64,000 nt of DNA from Clostridia bacterium (GTDB lineage Bacteria > Bacillota > Clostridia > Christensenellales > Aristaeellaceae): positions 1-64,000 of the forward strand of contig JAFUBA010000010.1 of NCBI GenBank assembly GCA_017460395.1. The letters are read 5' to 3'. The notes under the pieces were generated by a model. That model searched no databases. It had not been told where the DNA came from and saw only the letters and a list, made by a program, of their open reading frames with translations. Positions 51,192-61,842 of the stretch are shown piece after piece (the stretch's first letter is position 1; every line of letters begins with the position of its first letter). A program made the translations under genes and the position numbers.

Positions 51192-52616
51192 ATGGGCGCT
51201 TTTTTTGGTGTCATCGGCCGGTCTGATGCTGTGGCGGTCACGTATTTTGGCACGGACTATCACTCTCATCTCGGAACCAAGCGGGCCGGGATGGCAGCAT
51301 GGGATCCGAAGGCCGGACTGCAGCGGGAGATCCACAACATCTCCCATTCCACCTTCCGCTCCAAGTTTGAGGATGCGCTCACCGAAATGGAGGGCACCAG
51401 TGCCATCGGCTGCATCTCAGACGCGGACCCGCAGCCGCTCCTGATCCGCTCCAATCTCGGCACCTATGCCATCTCCATCATCGGCGTCATTCAGAATGCC
51501 GATGAGCTGATCCGCCAGTACCTCTCCTTCTCCGGCGGCCACTTTGAGGCCATGCGGGGCGGGCACGTGAACACGGCAGAGCTTGTGGCCGCCATGATCG
51601 ACCAGAAGTCTTCCTTCACCGAGGGCATCCGCTTTGCCCAGCAGGTGATCGACGGCACCGCCTCCATCCTGATCCTCAGGGATGATGGCCATCTCATCGC
51701 CGCCCGCGACCGCTTCGGCCGCCTTCCGATCCTGGTGGGCAAGGGTGAGAACGGATACTGCGTGTCCTTTGAGAACTTCGCCTACCAGAAGCTGGGCTAT
51801 GAGGACTTCAGGGAGCTTGGCCCCGGGGAAATCCTGGAGATCAGTGCAGAGAAAATCGTGCAGCTGGCCCCGCCCCACGAGGAGATGCGGATCTGCTCGT
51901 TCCTTTGGACCTACTACGGCTATCCCACATCCAGCTACGAGGGCGTCAACGTGGAGGCCATGCGCTACCGCAACGGGGAGATCATGGCAAGGAATGACCA
52001 GGAGCGCGGCTTTGACCATCACCTGGATTATGTCGGCGGCGTTCCCGACTCCGGCACACCGCACGCCATCGGATATGCCAACGAATCCGGGTGCAAGTTT
52101 GCCCGGGCCTTCATCAAGTACACGCCCACCTGGTCCCGCTCCTTCATGCCTGCCTCCCAGCAGGACAGAAACCACGTGGCCAAGATGAAGCAGATTCCCG
52201 TGCATGAGCTGATCCAGGACAAGGATCTGCTGTTTGTCGATGACTCCATTGTTCGGGGAACACAGCTTCGGGAAACCGTGGAATTCCTCTATGAGAGCGG
52301 CGCCCGCTCGGTGCACATGCGCTCTGCCTGCCCGCCCATCATGTACGGATGCAAGTACCTGAACTTTTCCAGAGCCACCTCCGACATGGAGCTGATCACC
52401 CGCCAGGTGATCATGGAACTGGAGGGCAAGGAAGGGTTTGACCACCTGGAGGAATACGCGGATGCCACCACCGAGCGCGGGAAGGCCATGCGCCAGGCCA
52501 TCTGCGACAAGTTCCATTTTGATTCGCTGGATTTCCAGTCCCTTGACGGTCTCGAGGAGGCCATCGGGATCGACCGGTGCAAGCTGTGCACCTACTGCTG
52601 GAACGGAAAGGAATAA
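51192..52616 (+). CDS. Amidophosphoribosyltransferase-like protein (PurF) lacking the nucleophilic Cys
   Basis: A 474-residue PurF homologue for the first step of purine synthesis (PRPP to phosphoribosylamine). The glutaminase fold is present (YHSHLGTKRAGMA, RDRFGRLPILVG) but the N-terminus MGAFFGVIG places Phe where the catalytic Cys of CGVFG is expected. The PRPP-binding loop is intact (LLFVDDSIVRGTQL), as is the C-terminal CKLCTYCWNG. It may use free ammonia, or the family may use another amide donor. GGAG lies 7 nt upstream of the ATG at 51192. First gene of the purine operon with an attenuated leader. Similar Cys-less variants occur, from memory, in other Clostridia. Confidence 0.85.
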   Translation: MGAFFGVIGRSDAVAVTYFGTDYHSHLGTKRAGMAAWDPKAGLQREIHNISHSTFRSKFEDALTEMEGTSAIGCISDADPQPLLIRSNLGTYAISIIGVIQNADELIRQYLSFSGGHFEAMRGGHVNTAELVAAMIDQKSSFTEGIRFAQQVIDGTASILILRDDGHLIAARDRFGRLPILVGKGENGYCVSFENFAYQKLGYEDFRELGPGEILEISAEKIVQLAPPHEEMRICSFLWTYYGYPTSSYEGVNVEAMRYRNGEIMARNDQERGFDHHLDYVGGVPDSGTPHAIGYANESGCKFARAFIKYTPTWSRSFMPASQQDRNHVAKMKQIPVHELIQDKDLLFVDDSIVRGTQLRETVEFLYESGARSVHMRSACPPIMYGCKYLNFSRATSDMELITRQVIMELEGKEGFDHLEEYADATTERGKAMRQAICDKFHFDSLDFQSLDGLEEAIGIDRCKLCTYCWNGKE

Positions 52617-52622
52617 AGCGCC

Positions 52623-53681
52623 ATGAATACCCAGTCCCATTCCCAGTCCTATGCTGCCTCCGGCGTGGACATCACCGCCGGCTACCGCGCCGTCGAGCTC
52701 ATGAAAAAGCACATCGCCCGCACCAACATTCCCGGCGTCGTCTCCGACATCGGCGACTTTGGGGGACTGTTTGAGATGGACCTGGGGGACATCCGTCACC
52801 CGGTCCTGGTCAGCGGCACGGACGGCGTGGGCACCAAGCTCAAGCTGGCCTTCCTCCTGGACCGCCATAACACCGTGGGCATTGACTGCGTGGCCATGTG
52901 CGTCAACGATGTCATCTGTGCCGGCGCAAAGCCGCTGTTCTTCCTGGACTACATCGCCTGCGGGAAGAATGTTCCCGAGCGCATCGAGCAGATCGTGTCC
53001 GGTGTCGCCGAGGGCTGCGTGCAGGCCGGGTGTGCGCTGATCGGCGGGGAAACCGCGGAGATGCCCGGCTTTTATCCGGAGGACGAGTACGACCTGGCCG
53101 GCTGCACCACGGGCGTGGTCGATAAGGAAAAGATCCTGGACAAGACCACCATGCAGCCGGGGGATGTGGTGATCACACTCCCCTCCTCGGGCGTCCACTC
53201 CAACGGCTTCTCCCTGGTCCGCAAGGTGTTTGCAGAGGAGCTCTCAGCGGGAAAGGATGCCCTCCTCCGCCCCCTCGATGCCCTCGAGGGACGGAGCCTT
53301 GGCGAAACCCTCCTCACGCCCACGGTCATCTATGTAAAGCCGGTCCTGGCACTCCTTGAGCGCGTGCATGTCCGCTCCATCTCCCACATCACCGGCGGCG
53401 GCTTTTATGAGAACATCCCGCGCTCCATTCCAAATGGCCTGTGCGCTAAGATTGAAAAGGCGGCCCTGCGGATCCTGCCCATCTTCCGCCTGATCGGGGA
53501 AAAGGGCCAGATTCCCGAGCGGGACATGTTCAACACCTACAACATGGGCACCGGCATGACGGTCATCGTCCCGAAGACGGAGGCAGACACCGCGCTGCAG
53601 GTGCTGAAATCTCAGGGCATCGATGCCCGCATGATCGGCGAAATTGAACAGAATGCGGACGAAAAAATCCGCCTGATATAA
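52623..53681 (+). CDS. purM: Phosphoribosylformylglycinamidine cyclo-ligase (PurM)
   Basis: A 352-residue AIR synthetase catalysing ATP-dependent ring closure of FGAM. SGTDGVGTKLKLA (ATP/substrate loop), DCVAMCVNDVICAGAKPLFFLDYIA, GCALIGGETAEMPGFY and GLPSSGVHSNGFSLVR-type sequence with HITGGGFYENIPR are diagnostic. The first ~12 residues, Ser/Gln-rich, are extra. The start lies 6 nt after the PurF-like stop, with a modest GGAA-type site. Second gene of the operon. Confidence 0.95.
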   Translation: MNTQSHSQSYAASGVDITAGYRAVELMKKHIARTNIPGVVSDIGDFGGLFEMDLGDIRHPVLVSGTDGVGTKLKLAFLLDRHNTVGIDCVAMCVNDVICAGAKPLFFLDYIACGKNVPERIEQIVSGVAEGCVQAGCALIGGETAEMPGFYPEDEYDLAGCTTGVVDKEKILDKTTMQPGDVVITLPSSGVHSNGFSLVRKVFAEELSAGKDALLRPLDALEGRSLGETLLTPTVIYVKPVLALLERVHVRSISHITGGGFYENIPRSIPNGLCAKIEKAALRILPIFRLIGEKGQIPERDMFNTYNMGTGMTVIVPKTEADTALQVLKSQGIDARMIGEIEQNADEKIRLI

Positions 53682-53698
53682 GGCAGGAGATGACGCAC

Positions 53699-54325
53699 AT
53701 GGAAAAAGCCCGAATCGCCGTGCTGGTCTCCGGCGGCGGCACCAATCTGCAGGCACTGCTGGATGCACAGAAGGATGGAACTCTGCAAAACGGCACCATC
53801 TCCCTGGTCGTCTCCAACAAGCCCGGTGTCTACGCCCTGACGCGCGCAGAAGCTGCCGGCGTGCCGGCCCTGGTCATAGAAAAGGAAAAGGGTGAAAGCG
53901 GCCAGGCCGCCTTTGAGGATGCGCTCTCTTCGGCACTTGAAAGCCACCGGATCGACCTCATCATCCTCGCCGGCTTCCTCGCGATCCTCTCTGAATCCTT
54001 CACCGCCCGCTGGCCCCGGAGGATCATCAATGTGCACCCCTCCCTGATCCCCGCCTTCTGCGGAAAGGGATTCTACGGGCTGCGCGTGCATGAGGCCGCG
54101 CTTCAAAGGGGCGTCAGGGTCAGCGGTGCCACCGTCCACTTTGTCAACGAGATCCCGGACGGAGGCGAGATCATTTACCAGAAAGCGGTGGATGTCCTGC
54201 CGGGGGACACACCGGAGGTGCTGCAGAAACGCATCATGCAGCAGGCGGAGTGGATTCTCCTCCCGAAGGCTGCAGAAACTGTTTCCCGGGAAATCGTCCT
54301 TGCCAGAGAGCAGGACGCCAAATGA
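53699..54325 (+). CDS. purN: Phosphoribosylglycinamide formyltransferase (PurN)
   Basis: A 208-residue GAR transformylase: IAVLVSGGGTNLQALL, VVSNKPGVYAL, LAGFLAIL, INVHPSLIPAF (catalytic Asn-His region) and GATVHFVNEIPDGGEII (catalytic Asp). It uses 10-formyl-THF, whose supply is provided by the Fhs gene in the same operon. ATG at 53699 is chosen because AGGAG is 9 nt upstream; the ATG at 53690 abuts that site. It starts 17 nt after PurM. Confidence 0.95.
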   Translation: MEKARIAVLVSGGGTNLQALLDAQKDGTLQNGTISLVVSNKPGVYALTRAEAAGVPALVIEKEKGESGQAAFEDALSSALESHRIDLIILAGFLAILSESFTARWPRRIINVHPSLIPAFCGKGFYGLRVHEAALQRGVRVSGATVHFVNEIPDGGEIIYQKAVDVLPGDTPEVLQKRIMQQAEWILLPKAAETVSREIVLAREQDAK

Positions 54326-54340
54326 CAGGAGGTCACACAC

Positions 54341-55526
54341 ATGCAATCTTTTGAACTCAAATACGGCTGCAACCCCCACCAGAAACCCGCCCGCATCACC
54401 ATGGGGGACGGGCAGGATCTGCCTCTGGAGATCCTCTGCGGCCGGCCGGGATATATCAATTTCCTGGATGCCATGAATTCCTGGCAGCTGGTGCAGGAGA
54501 TGAAAAAAGCGCTGAACCTTCCCTGCGCCACCTCCTTCAAGCATGTCAGCCCCACCTCCGCGGCAGCCGGCATCCCGCTCCCCGAGAAGCTCAAGAAAGC
54601 CTGCTTCGTGGACGACATTGAGGGCCTGGACGATTCTCCCCTGGCCTGCGCGTATGCAAGGGCCCGCGGCACGGACCGCATGTCCTCCTTCGGCGACTGG
54701 GTCGCCCTGTCCGATGTGTGCGATGTGACCACGGCCAAGCTGCTCAAGCGGGAAGTGTCTGACGGCGTCATCGCCCCCGGCTATGAACCGGAAGCCCTGG
54801 AGATCCTGAAGACCAAGCGCAAGGGCAACTACAATATCGTGAAGATCGATCCCTCCTACGTCCCCGCCCCCCGTCGAGCGCAAGCAGGTGTTCGGCGTGA
54901 CCTTCGAACAGGGCAGGAACGACGTGGAGATCACAGACAGCCTCCTGGAGCGCATCGTGACCCGCAACCAGGATCTCCCGGAGAGCGCAAAGCGGGACCT
55001 GATCATCTCCCTGATCACCCTCAAGTATACCCAGTCCAACTCTGTCTGCTATGCCGTGGACGGCCAGGCCATCGGCGTGGGTGCCGGCCAGCAGAGCCGC
55101 GTGCACTGCACCCGTCTTGCGGGCTCCAAGGCGGACACCTGGCAGCTGCGCCAGTGTGACAAGGTCCTGTCCCTGCCCTTTCGGCCAGACCTTGGAAGGC
55201 CCGACCGGGACAATGTCATCGACGGATACATCAACGGCAATGAGGAGGATGTGTGCGAGGAGGGCCGCTGGCAGAAGTACTTTACCCGCCAGCCGGATCG
55301 GCTGACCGAGGAGGAAAAGAAGGAATACCTTGCCTCCATCTCCGGCGTGTCCCTGGGCTCCGACGCCTTCTTCCCCTTCTCCGACAATATTGAGCGCGCG
55401 CACCGCAGCGGTGTCACCTACATCGCAGAGCCCGGCGGCTCCATCCGCGACGACCTGGTGATTGACGCCTGCAATGACTACGGCATGGTCATGGCCTTTA
55501 CCGGCCTGAGGCTGTTCCATCACTGA
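54341..55526 (+). pseudogene. AICAR formyltransferase (stand-alone PurH-type transformylase), +1 C frameshift
   Basis: The N-terminal 175 codons ([63 protein letters not shown]) read in one frame; the rest ([70 protein letters not shown]) reads in another. The switch falls at a run of six C (54867-54872); removing one C restores [17 protein letters not shown] and a 394-residue protein. This is a mutation or a sequencing error at the homopolymer. The protein is the transformylase domain only, without the IMP cyclohydrolase part. AGGAGG lies 8 nt before the ATG. Confidence 0.88.
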
Positions 55527-55565
55527 TTCGAGCCGGGACCCGGAAAAATAGCGGAGGACATGCAC

Positions 55566-56834
55566 ATGAATATCATGGTTGTGGGCGGTGGCGGCCGGGA
55601 GCATGCCATCATCCGAAAGCTTCGGGAAAACCCCCAGGTGAACACCATCTGGGCACTTCCCGGCAATGCCGGCATGGTGCCGGAGGCAGAACTTGTATCC
55701 ATCGGGGCCACCGACCTTGACGGCATCTGCGACTTTGCAAAACAGCATCCCGTAGACTATGCCGTCGTCGCACCGGACGATCCCCTGGCCATGGGCCTGG
55801 TGGACCGGCTGAGTGAACTCGGCATCCCCTGCTTCGGTCCCAGTGCCGCGGCCGCCCAGATCGAGGCCAGCAAGGTCTTCGCCAAGGATCTGATGCGCCG
55901 CTACGGGATCCCGACGGCCGCCTGGGAGGCCTTTGACAGTGCAGAGAAGGCCCTCCAGTACCTTGAAGCCTGCGATCTGCCCATTGTCATCAAGGCGGAT
56001 GGCCTGGCGCTCGGAAAGGGCGTCATCATCGCAGAGACCCGCGAATCTGCCCGCGAGGCCGTCCACAGCATCATGGAGGAGCACGCCTTCGGAAAGAGCG
56101 GTGACCGGGTGGTCATCGAGGAGTTCCTGACGGGCCCCGAGGTCTCGGTCCTCGCCTTCACAGACAGTCATACCATCGTCCCCATGGTCTCCTCCATGGA
56201 CCACAAGCGTGCCCTGGACGGAGACAAGGGCCTGACCACCGGCGGCTTGGGCACTGTGGCCCCGAATCCCGCCTACACCCCGGAGCTTGCAAAGAGGTGC
56301 ATGGAGGAGATCTTCCTTCCCACCGTCCGCGCCATGAACGCGGAGGGCCGGCCCTTCAAAGGCTGCCTCTACTTCGGCCTCATGATGACCCCCAAAGGCC
56401 CCCGGGTCATCGAATACAACTGCCGTTTCGGCGACCCCGAGACGCAGGTGGTGCTGCCGCTGCTCAAAACAGACCTTCTGACCGTCATGCAGTCGGTCAC
56501 GGAGGAGCGGCTGCATGAGTGCAGCGTAGAATTTTCCGGGGAAAGTGCCTGCTGCGTCATCCTGGCAAGCCCCGGCTATCCCGGCCACTACCCCAAAGGC
56601 ATTCCGGTCAGGATCCCCGAGGAGGTACGGCCCTTTGTCTATTCGGCAGGCCTTAGTGAGAAGGACGGCCAGCTTGTCACCTCCGGCGGCCGCGTGCTCG
56701 GTGTCACGGCAGTGGCGCCCACGCTCCGCGATGCCATCTCCTCTGCCTATGAGATGGCCGAAACAATTGATTTCCCCGATGCCCACATGCGGCATGACAT
56801 CGGACAGCGGGCACTGAAAGCCCTTGAAAAGTGA
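55566..56834 (+). CDS. purD: Phosphoribosylamine-glycine ligase (PurD)
   Basis: A 422-residue ATP-grasp enzyme joining phosphoribosylamine and glycine. NIMVVGGGGREHAI at the start, LPGNAGM, GPSAAAAQIEASKVFAKDLM, IVIKADGLALGKGV, KRALDGDKGLTTGGLGTVAPNPAY and FGDPETQVVLPLL are all family markers. ATG at 55566 is selected because GGAGG lies 8 nt upstream; the ATG at 55560 is too close. It uses the phosphoribosylamine made by the PurF-like enzyme. Located 39 nt after the transformylase. Confidence 0.95.
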   Translation: MNIMVVGGGGREHAIIRKLRENPQVNTIWALPGNAGMVPEAELVSIGATDLDGICDFAKQHPVDYAVVAPDDPLAMGLVDRLSELGIPCFGPSAAAAQIEASKVFAKDLMRRYGIPTAAWEAFDSAEKALQYLEACDLPIVIKADGLALGKGVIIAETRESAREAVHSIMEEHAFGKSGDRVVIEEFLTGPEVSVLAFTDSHTIVPMVSSMDHKRALDGDKGLTTGGLGTVAPNPAYTPELAKRCMEEIFLPTVRAMNAEGRPFKGCLYFGLMMTPKGPRVIEYNCRFGDPETQVVLPLLKTDLLTVMQSVTEERLHECSVEFSGESACCVILASPGYPGHYPKGIPVRIPEEVRPFVYSAGLSEKDGQLVTSGGRVLGVTAVAPTLRDAISSAYEMAETIDFPDAHMRHDIGQRALKALEK

Positions 56835-56847
56835 GGCTTGAGACGAC

Positions 56848-59800
56848 ATGGTCTATCGCGTCTATGTGGAAAAGCGGCCGGAGATGGCCGGCGAGGCAAA
56901 AGCCCTTCTGCGGGACTGCCAGGAGTTTCTTCAGATCCAGAGCCTGACAGGCCTTCGCATCGTGAACCGCTATGACCTGGAAAACATTACCCCTGAGCTG
57001 TTTGACATCGCCGTCCGCCAGGTGCTCTCAGAGCCCCAGCTGGACATGGTCTCAGAGGACGTGGATCCAAAAGGCGGGATTCTATTCGCCGCGGAATATC
57101 TTCCCGGCCAGTTTGACCAGCGCGCAGACAGCGCAGCCCAGTGCATTCAGCTGATCTCCCAGGGCGCAAGGCCCCTGGTGAGAACGGCGAGGGTGTATAT
57201 CCTGGAGGGAGAGATCACGGAAAATGAGCTTTCTCAGATCAAGCACTACGTGATCAACCCCGTGGAGTCGAGGGAAGCATCCCTGGAAAAGCCCGACACC
57301 CTGAACATGCACTTTGAAACGCCGAGCGATGTGGAAACGCTCCACGGTTTCACTTCTCTTGACCGACAGGCGCTTGAGCAGTTTGTCCGCACCTACGCTC
57401 TTGCCATGGATGCGGACGATATTCAGTTCTGCCAGGAGTACTTCCGCTCCGAGCACCGGGATCCCACCATCACCGAGATCCGCATGATCGACACCTACTG
57501 GTCCGATCACTGCCGCCATACCACCTTCCTGACACACATCGATACGGTTTCCTTTGAGGATCCGCTGCTGGAAAAGACATGGCAGGAGTATCTCCGGGTG
57601 CGCAGGGATCTCGCCCGGGAGGACCGGCCCATCTGTCTGATGGACCTTGGCACCATCGCAGCAAAGTACCTGAGAAAGCAGGGTCTTCTTGAAAAGCTGG
57701 ACGAAAGCGAGGAGATCAACGCCTGCACCGTGAAGATGGACGTCACGGTGGACGGCCGAAAGGAACCCTGGCTGCTCCTTTTCAAAAACGAGACCCACAA
57801 CCATCCCACCGAGATCGAGCCCTTCGGCGGCGCGGCCACATGCATCGGCGGCGCCATCCGCGATCCGCTGTCCGGCCGTGCCTACGTGTACGGCGCCATG
57901 CGTGTGACAGGGGCCGCAGATCCCCTGAAGCCCGTCAGCGAAACCATTCCCGGCAAGCTCCCCCAGCGCAAGATTGTCACCACCGCCGCCCAGGGCTATT
58001 CCTCCTATGGCAACCAGATCGGTCTTGCCACCGGCGTGGTGGATGAGATCTATCACCCGGGCTATGCCGCCAAGCGCATGGAAATCGGCGCCGTCATCGC
58101 GGCGGCCCCGGCAGAGAATGTGCGCCGCGAGCGGCCCACCCCCGGCGATGTGGTGATCCTCCTTGGCGGCTCCACCGGACGCGACGGCTGCGGCGGTGCC
58201 ACCGGCTCCTCCAAGTCCCACACCGTGCAGTCCCTCGAAACCTGCGGTGCCGAGGTCCAGAAGGGCAATGCCCCCGAGGAAAGAAAGCTCCAGCGCCTCT
58301 TCCGCAATCCCGAAGCCACACGGCTCATCAAGCGGTGTAACGACTTCGGTGCCGGCGGCGTGAGCGTGGCCATCGGGGAGCTGGCAGACGGCCTGTCCAT
58401 CGCTCTGGATAAAGTCCCGAAAAAGTATGAGGGCCTTGACGGCACAGAGCTTGCCATCTCAGAATCCCAGGAGCGCATGGCTGTGGTGGTGGCCCCGGAA
58501 GACACGGATGCCTTCCTGAAACTGGCAGCCAGGGAGAACCTTCAGGCCTGTCAGGTAGCCACCGTCCAGGAAAACCCGCGCCTTCAGATGCACTGGAAGG
58601 GCAAGACCATCGTGGACCTGTCCAGGGAATTCCTGAATTCCAATGGCGCAGAAAAGCATATCTCCATCCCCTGCGCGGCCCCGGCCCTGCAGGAGGATGC
58701 CGTGGACGGTTCCTTCAGGGAGCTTCTCACCGCCCTGGCCTCGGACCTCAACGTCTGCTCCAAGCGCGGCCTCTCCGAGCGATTTGACTCCACCATCGGC
58801 GCAGGCTCCGTCCTGATGCCCTTTGGCGGAAAGCATCAGCTGACGCCGGTGCAGGCCATGGTGCAGAAGGTCTCCGTGGAAAAAGGTCATACGGACGACT
58901 GTACCCTGATGGCCTTCGGCTATGACCCGCTTCTCGCATCCGCCAGTCCCTACCACGGGGCCTATCAGGCGGTGGTGGAATCCGTCTCCCGGCTGATTGC
59001 CACCGGCGCTTCTTTCGAGGATGTGTATCTCACCTTCCAGGAGTATTTCCCGCATCCCGGGCATGACGGCAAGCGCTGGTCTCAGCCCCTTGCGGCCCTC
59101 CTCGGTGCCTTCCAGGCCCAGATCGATCTTGGGATCGCGGCCATCGGCGGCAAGGACTCCATGTCCGGCACCTTTGAGGACCTGGACGTACCGCCGACCC
59201 TGGTGTCCTTTGCGGTCACATCCGCCAAAACAGGTGATATTCTCCCCAATCCCTTCAGGCAATCGGGCCACCGGGTGTATCTCCTGAAGGCCGCGGAAAC
59301 TGTCGATCATCTCCCCGAGAAAGAGAGCCTGAAGCAGCTCTACAGCCGCGTCCATACTGCCATGCAGCAGGGGCAGATCCTCTCTGCCTGGGTGCCCGGC
59401 ATGGGCGGTGTGGCCGAGGGCGTCATGAAGATGGCCTTTGGCAACGGCATCGGCTTCCGCTTTGAGGATACCACCGATCGGGACACCATCTTCCTCCCGC
59501 AGCGCGGCACCTTCCTGGTGGAGGTCAGCGATGCGTTTGTCCCAGAGGGCGGAGACATGCTCCTTGGTAGCACGCAGGACACGGCAGAAATTGCCTGTCA
59601 GGACAGTCACGTGTCCCTCGCAGAGCTCCAGAGCACATGGGAAGACAAACTCGAGCCCGTCTATCCCTGCAATATTCCCCAGGCGGAAGACGAAAAGGCC
59701 GCATTTGATCTCCATGCAGCCACATCCTGGCCGGCCCCCGCTGTCCGTCACAGTGCACCCCGTGTCCTGATCCCCGCCTTCCCCGGCACCAACTGCGAGT

Positions 59801-60561
59801 ACGACAGTGCCCGCGCCGTCAGAGAGGCCGGCGCCGAGCCCGAGATCTTCGTGGTGCGTAACCTGACCAGTGAGGACGTCTCGAGGAGCGCCGAGGAGTT
59901 CGCCGAAAAGCTTTCCGCCTCCCAGATGCTCTTTGTTCCCGGCGGCTTTTCCGGCGGCGATGAGCCCGACGGATCCGGCAAGTTCATCACGGCCTTCCTG
60001 CGCGGCGCCCTGGTGAAGGAGCAGGTGGAAGCGCTGCTTTCCCGCCGCGACGGCCTGATCCTCGGCATCTGCAACGGCTTCCAGGCACTCATCAAGCTGG
60101 GCCTTGTGCCGTACGGCCGCATCCTGGATACAGACGAGCACTGCCCGACCCTCACCTTCAACACCATCGGGCGCCATCAGTCGCGTCTGGTGCGGGTGCA
60201 GGTACAGAGCAATCTTTCCCCCTGGCTTTCCATGACACAGCCAGGCGAAATCTACACCGTCCCCATCTCCCACGGAGAGGGCCGCTTCACAGGCGAGGAA
60301 GAGCTGGTCCGGAGTCTGTTTGAAAAGGGCCAGGTGGCCACCCGCTATGTGGATCTCTCCGGTCATCCCACCCAGGATGTCCGCTTCAATCCCAACGACT
60401 CCCTGCACGCCATCGAAGGCATCACGTCCCCCGATGGCCGTGTCTTCGGCCGCATGGGCCACGCGGAGAGATGTGTGAAGGGACTTTACAAAAATGTGGA
60501 CGGGCTCTATGACTGCCACATGTTCGAAGCAGCCGTCCGCTACTTCAATCACTCCCTCTGA
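56848..60561 (+). CDS. purL: Phosphoribosylformylglycinamidine synthase, single-chain (PurL)
   Basis: A 1237-residue FGAM synthase. The N-terminal part leads into synthetase domains with [30 protein letters not shown], and [20 protein letters not shown]; the second half has [10 protein letters not shown]; the C-terminal ~250 residues are a class I glutaminase with [33 protein letters not shown] (catalytic Cys in GICNGFQ) and SHGEGRF. The Cys-dependent glutaminase is intact, unlike that of the PurF-like protein. The upstream ribosome site (GAGG at 11 nt) is loose. Gap to PurD is 13 nt. Confidence 0.95.
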   Translation: MVYRVYVEKRPEMAGEAKALLRDCQEFLQIQSLTGLRIVNRYDLENITPELFDIAVRQVLSEPQLDMVSEDVDPKGGILFAAEYLPGQFDQRADSAAQCIQLISQGARPLVRTARVYILEGEITENELSQIKHYVINPVESREASLEKPDTLNMHFETPSDVETLHGFTSLDRQALEQFVRTYALAMDADDIQFCQEYFRSEHRDPTITEIRMIDTYWSDHCRHTTFLTHIDTVSFEDPLLEKTWQEYLRVRRDLAREDRPICLMDLGTIAAKYLRKQGLLEKLDESEEINACTVKMDVTVDGRKEPWLLLFKNETHNHPTEIEPFGGAATCIGGAIRDPLSGRAYVYGAMRVTGAADPLKPVSETIPGKLPQRKIVTTAAQGYSSYGNQIGLATGVVDEIYHPGYAAKRMEIGAVIAAAPAENVRRERPTPGDVVILLGGSTGRDGCGGATGSSKSHTVQSLETCGAEVQKGNAPEERKLQRLFRNPEATRLIKRCNDFGAGGVSVAIGELADGLSIALDKVPKKYEGLDGTELAISESQERMAVVVAPEDTDAFLKLAARENLQACQVATVQENPRLQMHWKGKTIVDLSREFLNSNGAEKHISIPCAAPALQEDAVDGSFRELLTALASDLNVCSKRGLSERFDSTIGAGSVLMPFGGKHQLTPVQAMVQKVSVEKGHTDDCTLMAFGYDPLLASASPYHGAYQAVVESVSRLIATGASFEDVYLTFQEYFPHPGHDGKRWSQPLAALLGAFQAQIDLGIAAIGGKDSMSGTFEDLDVPPTLVSFAVTSAKTGDILPNPFRQSGHRVYLLKAAETVDHLPEKESLKQLYSRVHTAMQQGQILSAWVPGMGGVAEGVMKMAFGNGIGFRFEDTTDRDTIFLPQRGTFLVEVSDAFVPEGGDMLLGSTQDTAEIACQDSHVSLAELQSTWEDKLEPVYPCNIPQAEDEKAAFDLHAATSWPAPAVRHSAPRVLIPAFPGTNCEYDSARAVREAGAEPEIFVVRNLTSEDVSRSAEEFAEKLSASQMLFVPGGFSGGDEPDGSGKFITAFLRGALVKEQVEALLSRRDGLILGICNGFQALIKLGLVPYGRILDTDEHCPTLTFNTIGRHQSRLVRVQVQSNLSPWLSMTQPGEIYTVPISHGEGRFTGEEELVRSLFEKGQVATRYVDLSGHPTQDVRFNPNDSLHAIEGITSPDGRVFGRMGHAERCVKGLYKNVDGLYDCHMFEAAVRYFNHSL

Positions 60562-60589
60562 TCCACTGGTTTCACAGGAGGTATGTCTG

Positions 60590-61828
60590 ATGGATATTCT
60601 AACGCAGCTTCAACAGTTCGATCCGGAGGTTGCAAATGCATGCACCCAGGAGCTGGAAAGGCAGCAGCACAACATTGAGCTCATCGCCTCGGAAAACATC
60701 GTGAGCCCTGCCGTGCTCCTGGCCGCCGGCACCATTCTCACCAACAAGTACGCAGAAGGTTACCCCGGAAAGCGCTACTATGGCGGCTGCCAGTGCGTGG
60801 ATGTGGTGGAGGACATTGCCCGCGAGCGCGCCAAGAAGCTCTTTGGCGCCGAGCACGCCAACGTCCAGCCCCACTCGGGTGCCAATGCAAACCTGGCCGT
60901 CTTCTTCGCCCTGCTCAATCCCGGCGACACGGTCATGGGCATGAACCTCCAGCAGGGCGGACACCTGAGTCACGGAAGTCCCGTGAACATTTCCGGCAAG
61001 TACTTCCACATCGTCCCCTACGGCGTCAACCCCGTCACCGAGTGCATTGACTATGATGAGATGCGACGCATCGCAAAGGAATGCCAGCCCAAGCTCATCG
61101 TGGTGGGCGCCAGCGCCTACAGCCGGATCATCGATTTCCCCAAGTGCCGGGAGATCGCAGATGAGGTGGGTGCCTACCTGATGGTGGACATGGCCCACAT
61201 TGCGGGCCTCGTCGCAGCCGGGGTTCATCCCTCGCCTGTCCCCTATGCTGACGTGGTCACCACCACCACCCACAAGACCCTTCGCGGTCCCAGGGGCGGC
61301 ATGATTCTGTGCCGCGAAAGCCTCGCAAAACAGATCGACAAGGCCGTCTTCCCCGGCACCCAGGGCGGACCGCTTGAGCACATCATCGCGGCCAAGGCTG
61401 TGGCGCTCGGCGAGGCCATGACGGAGGAGTTCCGTGACTATCAGCGCAGGATCGTGGAAAATGCACATGTGCTCGCCGACGAACTCCTCGCCCGCGGCAT
61501 CTCCCTGGTATCTGGCGGCACGGACAATCACCTGATGCTTCTCAAGCTCACAGACAAGAACATCACCGGCAAGGATCTGGAGCACCGTCTGGACGAGGTG
61601 CGCATCACCGCCAACAAGAATACAATTCCCGGCGATCCCCAGTCGCCCTTTGTCACCTCCGGTCTTCGCATCGGCACCCCCGCCGTCACCACCCGCGGTT
61701 TCGGCACAGAGGAAATGAAGAAAATTGCAGGCTTCATCTCCGATGTCATCGAAGACTTCGATGGAAACCGTGCAAGGATCCTGGATGAAGTGACAGAGCT
61801 GTGCGCCAGATTCCCGATCTATCAGTAA
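60590..61828 (+). CDS. glyA: Serine hydroxymethyltransferase (GlyA)
   Basis: A 412-residue PLP enzyme converting serine and THF to glycine and 5,10-methylene-THF, supplying the glycine for PurD and one-carbon units. Features: [63 protein letters not shown] and [14 protein letters not shown] with the PLP Lys. AGGAGG lies 8 nt before the ATG at 60590. The operon position, 28 nt after PurL, fits this metabolic role. Confidence 0.97.
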   Translation: MDILTQLQQFDPEVANACTQELERQQHNIELIASENIVSPAVLLAAGTILTNKYAEGYPGKRYYGGCQCVDVVEDIARERAKKLFGAEHANVQPHSGANANLAVFFALLNPGDTVMGMNLQQGGHLSHGSPVNISGKYFHIVPYGVNPVTECIDYDEMRRIAKECQPKLIVVGASAYSRIIDFPKCREIADEVGAYLMVDMAHIAGLVAAGVHPSPVPYADVVTTTTHKTLRGPRGGMILCRESLAKQIDKAVFPGTQGGPLEHIIAAKAVALGEAMTEEFRDYQRRIVENAHVLADELLARGISLVSGGTDNHLMLLKLTDKNITGKDLEHRLDEVRITANKNTIPGDPQSPFVTSGLRIGTPAVTTRGFGTEEMKKIAGFISDVIEDFDGNRARILDEVTELCARFPIYQ

Positions 61829-61842
61829 AGCGGAGGATTACC

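Noticed and set aside
54768-60552. Long minus-strand frames opposite the PurD/PurL genes
   Set aside because: They overlap conserved purine enzymes on the plus strand and contain no known motif.
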